This document shows, piece by piece, positions 11,939-15,973 of a DNA stretch of 15,973 nucleotides; position 1 is the stretch's first letter; the number at the start of each line of letters is the position of its first letter. Under the pieces are notes generated by a model. That model made no database searches, was not told where the DNA came from, and saw only the letters and a program-made list of their open reading frames with translations. The translations under genes were made by a program, and so were the position numbers. Location of the stretch: assembly GCA_024762485.1 (NCBI GenBank), contig JANTHH010000034.1, positions 1-15,973 on the forward strand, read 5' to 3'. The stretch is from Chromatiales bacterium. Its GTDB lineage: Bacteria > Pseudomonadota > Gammaproteobacteria > Chromatiales > Chromatiaceae.

Positions 11939-14038
11939 ATGGATCGGCTATCCCCCATGAATGCAGCTGAGATAAGAATAAATAAACTGCCATCGGTTCC
12001 GGGTGTCCTGTTGAGACTCATCGAGGCCTGCCACCAGCCCGAGATCAGCTTCGACGATATCGCTGACATCATCCAGCAGGATGCCGCGCTGACCACCCGC
12101 ATCGTCGCCATCGGCAATTCCGCCGCCTACGCGCAGTGGAACGAACAGCGTGATTTCAAGACGCTGCTGGTTGCGCTCGGCCTCGATGCCATCAAGACCA
12201 TCGCCATCACCGCCGCGGTACAGCAGTTCTTTTCCCAGTTCAGGGATGATGCGGGCAGCCATATCGGCACCGTCTGGCAGCGCTCGCTGGCCTGTGCCTA
12301 TTCCGCCCGCAGGCTGGCCCGGCTGACCGATTACCCGGACCCCGACGAGGCCTACCTCGCCGGCCTGTTGCATAACCTCGGGCAGCTGGTCTATCTGCAG
12401 GAATTCAAGGACCGCTACGACCCCATCGTGGAACTCGAAGACCAGCAGGAGCAGGCCCGGCGCGAAAAGGACGACTTCGGCGCCACCAGCACCGAGATGG
12501 CCGCCTACCTGTTGCAGCAGTGGATACCGGAATCCTTCCTCAGCGATGCCGTGCTGTTCCAGCGCGAATCGGCCGATGCCGTGTTCGACAGCCCGCCGCT
12601 GGTGCGGCTGATCAACCTCTCCCACAAGTTGATCGAGGGCGGGGTCAGCGACCAGCAACTGCTCGACGAGGCGGACCGCCTGTTCGGTCTCGGCGGTGAT
12701 GTGCTGGAGGAGCTCAAGTCGCAGGCCCTGCAGGAGTTGCAGGCGACCCTCGTCAGCTACGGATTCGAACAGGACGACCGCAGCCCGGCGGTGGATGACG
12801 AACAGGCGCGCATGGCACTCGGCCGCCAGGTACGCGATGCCGCACTGGCCGGCACCCTTATCCACGGCATGAACGGCACCCCCTGGCAGGTCATCCTCCG
12901 CGACTTCGACATACTCTTCGGCGTGCCGGTGGTCGCCGCACTGATCTACGACCCGCAGGAAAACGTCCTGCGGGGCAGCCACAGCGAGTCCAACATCGAC
13001 CCGCAGCGGCTGCGGCAGCTGCGCCTGCCGCTGGCGGCGGACCGCAGCCTGCCGGCCGAGGCCTGCCTGCGCGGCAAGCCGCTGTCGTCCATCGACCCGG
13101 GGCTGCCGTCTTTCGCCTCGGTGGTCAATGCCCAGCTGCAGCGCCTGCTCGGCCTGCCCGAGCTGCTGGCCCTGCCGCTGGTAACACCCCAGGGCCAGCG
13201 CCTCGGCGTGCTCGTCGCAGGCCTGGAGCGGGATCAACTCGAACAGCTGCTGCTGCAACGGGGTCTCCTCGAACAATTCCTCAGTGCCGCCGTCGAGCAG
13301 TTGCAGGCAGACAACTACCGTCGCCAGGAACGGGCCTCATTGCTGGAGATCCAGGCGAGCAACTTCCACGCCCAGACCCGCAAACTGGCCCACGAGGCCA
13401 ACAACCCGCTCGGGGTGGTGAAGAATTATCTGCAAATTCTCGGCATGAAGCTCGCCGACGATCACCAGGCCCAGGAACAGATCACCCTCATCAAGCAGGA
13501 GATCGACCGCGTCGCCGGCATCCTGCTGCGCATGCGCGATATCGGCAGCACGGCCGAAGAGGAAGAAAACGCAGTCGAGCTGAACACCCTGATCGAGGAG
13601 ATCGCCACCCTCTTCCGCATGTCGCTGTTCGCCACCCACGGGATCACCTGCGAACTGCAGCTCGATGACCGCATCCCGCGGCTGCGCAGCAACCGCAACC
13701 AACTCAAGCAGATACTCAGCAATCTGTTGAAGAATGCGGTTGAGGCATTAGATTCTGGTGGTAATATCCACATTGAGACTAATGATTCGGTCAATCTCGA
13801 TGGCAGGCAGTACATACAGATCGTCGTCGCCGACAATGGCCCCGGTATCCCGCCCGATGTGCTCGACCACATCTTCACCCCCGTGGTCAGTCGCAAGGGC
13901 CCACCCCATTCCGGGCTGGGGCTGGTAATCGTGAAAAACCTGGTATCTGAGCTGAAGGGAAGCATCATCGTCCACTCGACGGAAGAGAGTGGCACACGAT
14001 TCGAGATCCTTCTGCCCAGAGACCGGGCCAATGGCTGA
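11939..14038 (+). CDS. HDOD / GAF-like / histidine kinase fusion protein
   Basis: This is a 699-residue soluble sensor kinase with no membrane segment. Residues ~13-215 are an HDOD domain (INKLPSVPGVLLRLIEAC, DAALTTRIVAIGNSAAY, and AGLLHNLGQLVYL where a true HD phosphohydrolase has HD). Residues ~300-430 look GAF-like. Residues ~470-535 form the dimerisation/phosphoacceptor helix with His485 in KLAHEANNPLGVVKNYLQIL. The catalytic domain follows: N box NQLKQILSNLLKNAVEAL (Asn595, Asn599), G1 ADNGPGIP, F region DHIFTPVVSRKG, and G2 HSGLGLVIVK. All catalytic elements look intact. ATG 11939 is used; ATG 11957 is an alternative. The stop overlaps the receiver-GGDEF-EAL gene by 8 nt, which makes that protein its likely partner. 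The signal sensed is unknown and presumably cytoplasmic. Confidence 0.93.
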   Translation: MDRLSPMNAAEIRINKLPSVPGVLLRLIEACHQPEISFDDIADIIQQDAALTTRIVAIGNSAAYAQWNEQRDFKTLLVALGLDAIKTIAITAAVQQFFSQFRDDAGSHIGTVWQRSLACAYSARRLARLTDYPDPDEAYLAGLLHNLGQLVYLQEFKDRYDPIVELEDQQEQARREKDDFGATSTEMAAYLLQQWIPESFLSDAVLFQRESADAVFDSPPLVRLINLSHKLIEGGVSDQQLLDEADRLFGLGGDVLEELKSQALQELQATLVSYGFEQDDRSPAVDDEQARMALGRQVRDAALAGTLIHGMNGTPWQVILRDFDILFGVPVVAALIYDPQENVLRGSHSESNIDPQRLRQLRLPLAADRSLPAEACLRGKPLSSIDPGLPSFASVVNAQLQRLLGLPELLALPLVTPQGQRLGVLVAGLERDQLEQLLLQRGLLEQFLSAAVEQLQADNYRRQERASLLEIQASNFHAQTRKLAHEANNPLGVVKNYLQILGMKLADDHQAQEQITLIKQEIDRVAGILLRMRDIGSTAEEEENAVELNTLIEEIATLFRMSLFATHGITCELQLDDRIPRLRSNRNQLKQILSNLLKNAVEALDSGGNIHIETNDSVNLDGRQYIQIVVADNGPGIPPDVLDHIFTPVVSRKGPPHSGLGLVIVKNLVSELKGSIIVHSTEESGTRFEILLPRDRANG

Positions 14039-15973
14039 GAAGCCGGCGAACCTCAACATGAAAGACGACACCGGCCCCTGGCTCGGCGTCAAATACGATG
14101 TCGGCAACGAGCAGGGCAATGGCCGGCGCGTGGCTGCCCAACCGCGGATCCTGGTGGTGGACGACGAGGCGCGCATGCGCGACAGCGTGCGTGACCTGCT
14201 CGATGCCTATGGCTACAAATGCCAGCTCGCCGCCAGCGCAGAGCAGGCCCTGAAGACACTCGAGCAGAATCCTGTCGACCTGATGCTGCTGGACATCAAC
14301 ATGCCCGGCATGAGCGGCATGGACCTGCTGAAGCAGCTGGCACGCAGGTACCCCCAGGTTTCCGTCATCATCGTCAGCGGCGAGACCACCTTCGACAACG
14401 CCGCGCGCGCACTGCGCAACGGCGCCTCCGACTTCCTGCGCAAACCCTACCTGCCGGACGACCTCATCCGCTCGGTGCAGAACGCACTGCACCAGCGTCG
14501 CCTGGAACAGGCCATGGAGCAGATGCATACCCAGCTGGGGATCTCGGAACAGCGGCACCGTTTCATCGTCAACAACTCGCCCGACATCATCTACATGCTG
14601 GACGAGGATGGCTGCTTCACCTTCGTCAACGAACGTATCACCTCACTGCTCGGCTACACCCAGGAAGAGGTGATCGGCCACCACTTCACCGAACTGGTGC
14701 ACGAGGAGGACCACGAGCGTGCCCGCTATGCCTTCAACGAACGCCGTACCGGCAAGCGGGCCAGCCAGAATGTGGAACTGCGGCTGTTACACAAGGACGA
14801 CCAGGGCAGCAGCCGGACACAGCGCTCGATCCCGGTCGAGCTCAATGCCATGGGCATCTACGCCGAGCACGGCGAGGACCAGGCGCCGTCCTTCATCGGC
14901 ACCTATGGCGTCGCCCGCGACATCAGCGAGCGCAAGCGCTCGGAGGCGCTGATCAACTACCAGCTGTACCACGACCTGCTCACCGGCCTGCCCAACCGCG
15001 CCCTGTTCCAGGACCGCCTGCAGCAGGCGATCTCGCAGGCGCGGCGCAACAAGAGCCACTTCGCGCTGATGTTCCTCGACATGGACCGCTTCAAGGCCAT
15101 CAACGACTCCTACGGTCATCTGGTGGGTGACGCGCTGCTGCAGGCGGTGGCGAGGATCATGCGCGGCTATGTGCGCGACAGCGACACGCTGGCGCGCATC
15201 GGCGGGGACGAATTCAATCTGCTGCTGCCACAGATTCACCAGCCCGATGACGCCCTGCACATCGCCGACAAGATCATCGAACACTTCAAGACTCCCATCG
15301 TCATCGAGGGTCACGAGATCCTTGTCAGCTTCAGCATCGGCATCGCGATCTATCCGGAGCACGGCGACAACATCAGTACGCTGATCCACAACGCCGATAC
15401 CGCGATGTATCACATCAAGAATCGCGGCAAGCGCGGTTATGCACTCTACGAACCCGCGATGGATGCCAGCAATCCGGTCCACCCCGCCGTGGAGAACGAC
15501 CTGCGCAAGGCACTGATCGACGAGCAGTTCGAGGTGATGCTGCAGCCCCAGCAGGACACCGCGAGCGGCCGCCTGCTCGGCGCCGAGGCGCTGGTGCGCT
15601 GGCATCATCCGGAGCGCGGGCTGGTGATGCCCAATGATTTCATCGGCTGCGCCGAGGAGTCGGGCCTGATCGTCGAACTGGGTGAGTGGGTACTGCGGGA
15701 ATCCTGCCGCCTGCTGCATGAGCAGTTCAACCACGGGCAGCACGACGAGCTGACCCTGTCGGTCAACATCTCGGCACGCCAGCTGGTGCAGCCTGACTTC
15801 GTGAAAAGGGTGCTGGACATACTCGACGAGTACCGGATCAGCGGCTCACGACTCGAGCTGGAGATCACCGAGAACATCCTCATGCAGGACATGGAGCAGG
15901 CCACCCGGCAATTGAAGGAGCTCTCCCAGGCGGGCATCCGCATTGCCGTCGACGACTTCGGCACCGGTTATTC
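14031..15973 (+). CDS. Receiver-PAS-GGDEF-EAL response regulator (3' end outside window)
   Basis: The frame is open to the window edge, with 647 residues visible. Residues ~38-155 are a CheY-like receiver with acidic pocket Asp44/Asp45, phosphoacceptor Asp88 (LMLLDINMPG), Ser116 and Lys138-Pro139. Residues ~175-300 are a PAS domain (IVNNSPDIIYMLDEDGCFTF, ending GVARDISERK). Residues ~310-475 form the GGDEF diguanylate cyclase, with DPLTG-like HDLLTGLPNR, MDRFKAINDSYGH, intact GGDEF at 391-395, and the inhibitory site RDSD (382-385) exactly five residues before it. An EAL phosphodiesterase follows: GAEALVRW, SVNISARQ, LEITEN and DDFGTGY, where the window stops. Both catalytic signatures are intact, so it may be bifunctional. 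The ATG overlaps the kinase gene by 8 nt. ATG 14058 is an alternative. Phosphotransfer from the HDOD kinase is the natural reading. Confidence 0.95.
   Translation, partial: MAEKPANLNMKDDTGPWLGVKYDVGNEQGNGRRVAAQPRILVVDDEARMRDSVRDLLDAYGYKCQLAASAEQALKTLEQNPVDLMLLDINMPGMSGMDLLKQLARRYPQVSVIIVSGETTFDNAARALRNGASDFLRKPYLPDDLIRSVQNALHQRRLEQAMEQMHTQLGISEQRHRFIVNNSPDIIYMLDEDGCFTFVNERITSLLGYTQEEVIGHHFTELVHEEDHERARYAFNERRTGKRASQNVELRLLHKDDQGSSRTQRSIPVELNAMGIYAEHGEDQAPSFIGTYGVARDISERKRSEALINYQLYHDLLTGLPNRALFQDRLQQAISQARRNKSHFALMFLDMDRFKAINDSYGHLVGDALLQAVARIMRGYVRDSDTLARIGGDEFNLLLPQIHQPDDALHIADKIIEHFKTPIVIEGHEILVSFSIGIAIYPEHGDNISTLIHNADTAMYHIKNRGKRGYALYEPAMDASNPVHPAVENDLRKALIDEQFEVMLQPQQDTASGRLLGAEALVRWHHPERGLVMPNDFIGCAEESGLIVELGEWVLRESCRLLHEQFNHGQHDELTLSVNISARQLVQPDFVKRVLDILDEYRISGSRLELEITENILMQDMEQATRQLKELSQAGIRIAVDDFGTGY

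Noticed and set aside
11928..11941. CCATGG repeated twice just before the kinase start, considered as a regulator site
   Set aside because: The six-base palindromes are 11 bp apart and partly coding. There is too little information to call a site.
11948..13276. 442-residue open frame antisense to the HDOD kinase
   Set aside because: It is a mirror of a real gene with intact HDOD and kinase motifs, rich in the Val/Gly/Gln/His bias typical of antisense frames.

Overview
The window reads as chromosomal DNA of a high-GC gammaproteobacterium that oxidises reduced sulfur. The arginine genes (classical ArgA plus ArgE), GlgC, a SoxYZ pair and c-di-GMP proteins all resemble gammaproteobacterial versions. 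The soxYZ/DsrE neighbourhood suggests a chemolithotrophic or phototrophic sulfur oxidiser of the Chromatiales type. This is inferred from gene content only, and I cannot name a genus. No rRNA, tRNA, CRISPR array, insertion sequence or phage gene was recognised.

Layout. (1) 1-936: 3' end of a GGDEF-EAL c-di-GMP protein. (2) 937-3925: a small two-helix membrane protein, a divergent TetR regulator with a likely auto-operator, and argE fused to tetR by a TGATG overlap. Dispersed palindromic repeats flank this block, including a 175-bp tandem array between argE and argA. (3) 3926-6618: argA, then glgC. The argA-glgC gap holds an NtrC-type dyad and a near-consensus sigma-54 -24/-12 promoter, so glycogen synthesis is probably switched by nitrogen status. 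(4) 6619-10704: a sulfur and periplasmic redox block. soxY-soxZ face a DsrE-like periplasmic protein across a bidirectional terminator. Upstream on the minus strand is a tightly overlapped trio (TlpA-like thiol oxidoreductase, DUF302 lipoprotein or secreted protein, secreted 26-residue-repeat protein), then a secreted protein of unknown function. Four transcription units in this block share a GGAATA-type motif 54-101 nt before their start codons. This motif was not found by eye upstream of the other genes. (5) 10705-15973: an orphan MinD/FlhG-like ATPase with a long C-terminal extension, divergent from a signalling pair. The pair is an HDOD-GAF-like-histidine kinase fusion and a receiver-PAS-GGDEF-EAL protein (open at the window edge), overlapping by 8 nt.

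How the genes fit together. ArgA and ArgE catalyse the first and fifth steps of arginine synthesis. GlgC commits carbon to glycogen. SoxY carries sulfur intermediates on a C-terminal cysteine held by SoxZ, and the DsrE-like, TlpA-like and DUF302 proteins are plausible periplasmic accessories. The kinase/receiver pair should convert an unknown cytoplasmic signal into a change in c-di-GMP. The strongest new leads are the sigma-54/NtrC control of glgC, the shared motif of the sulfur block, the overlapped periplasmic trio, and the HDOD-kinase/c-di-GMP pair.
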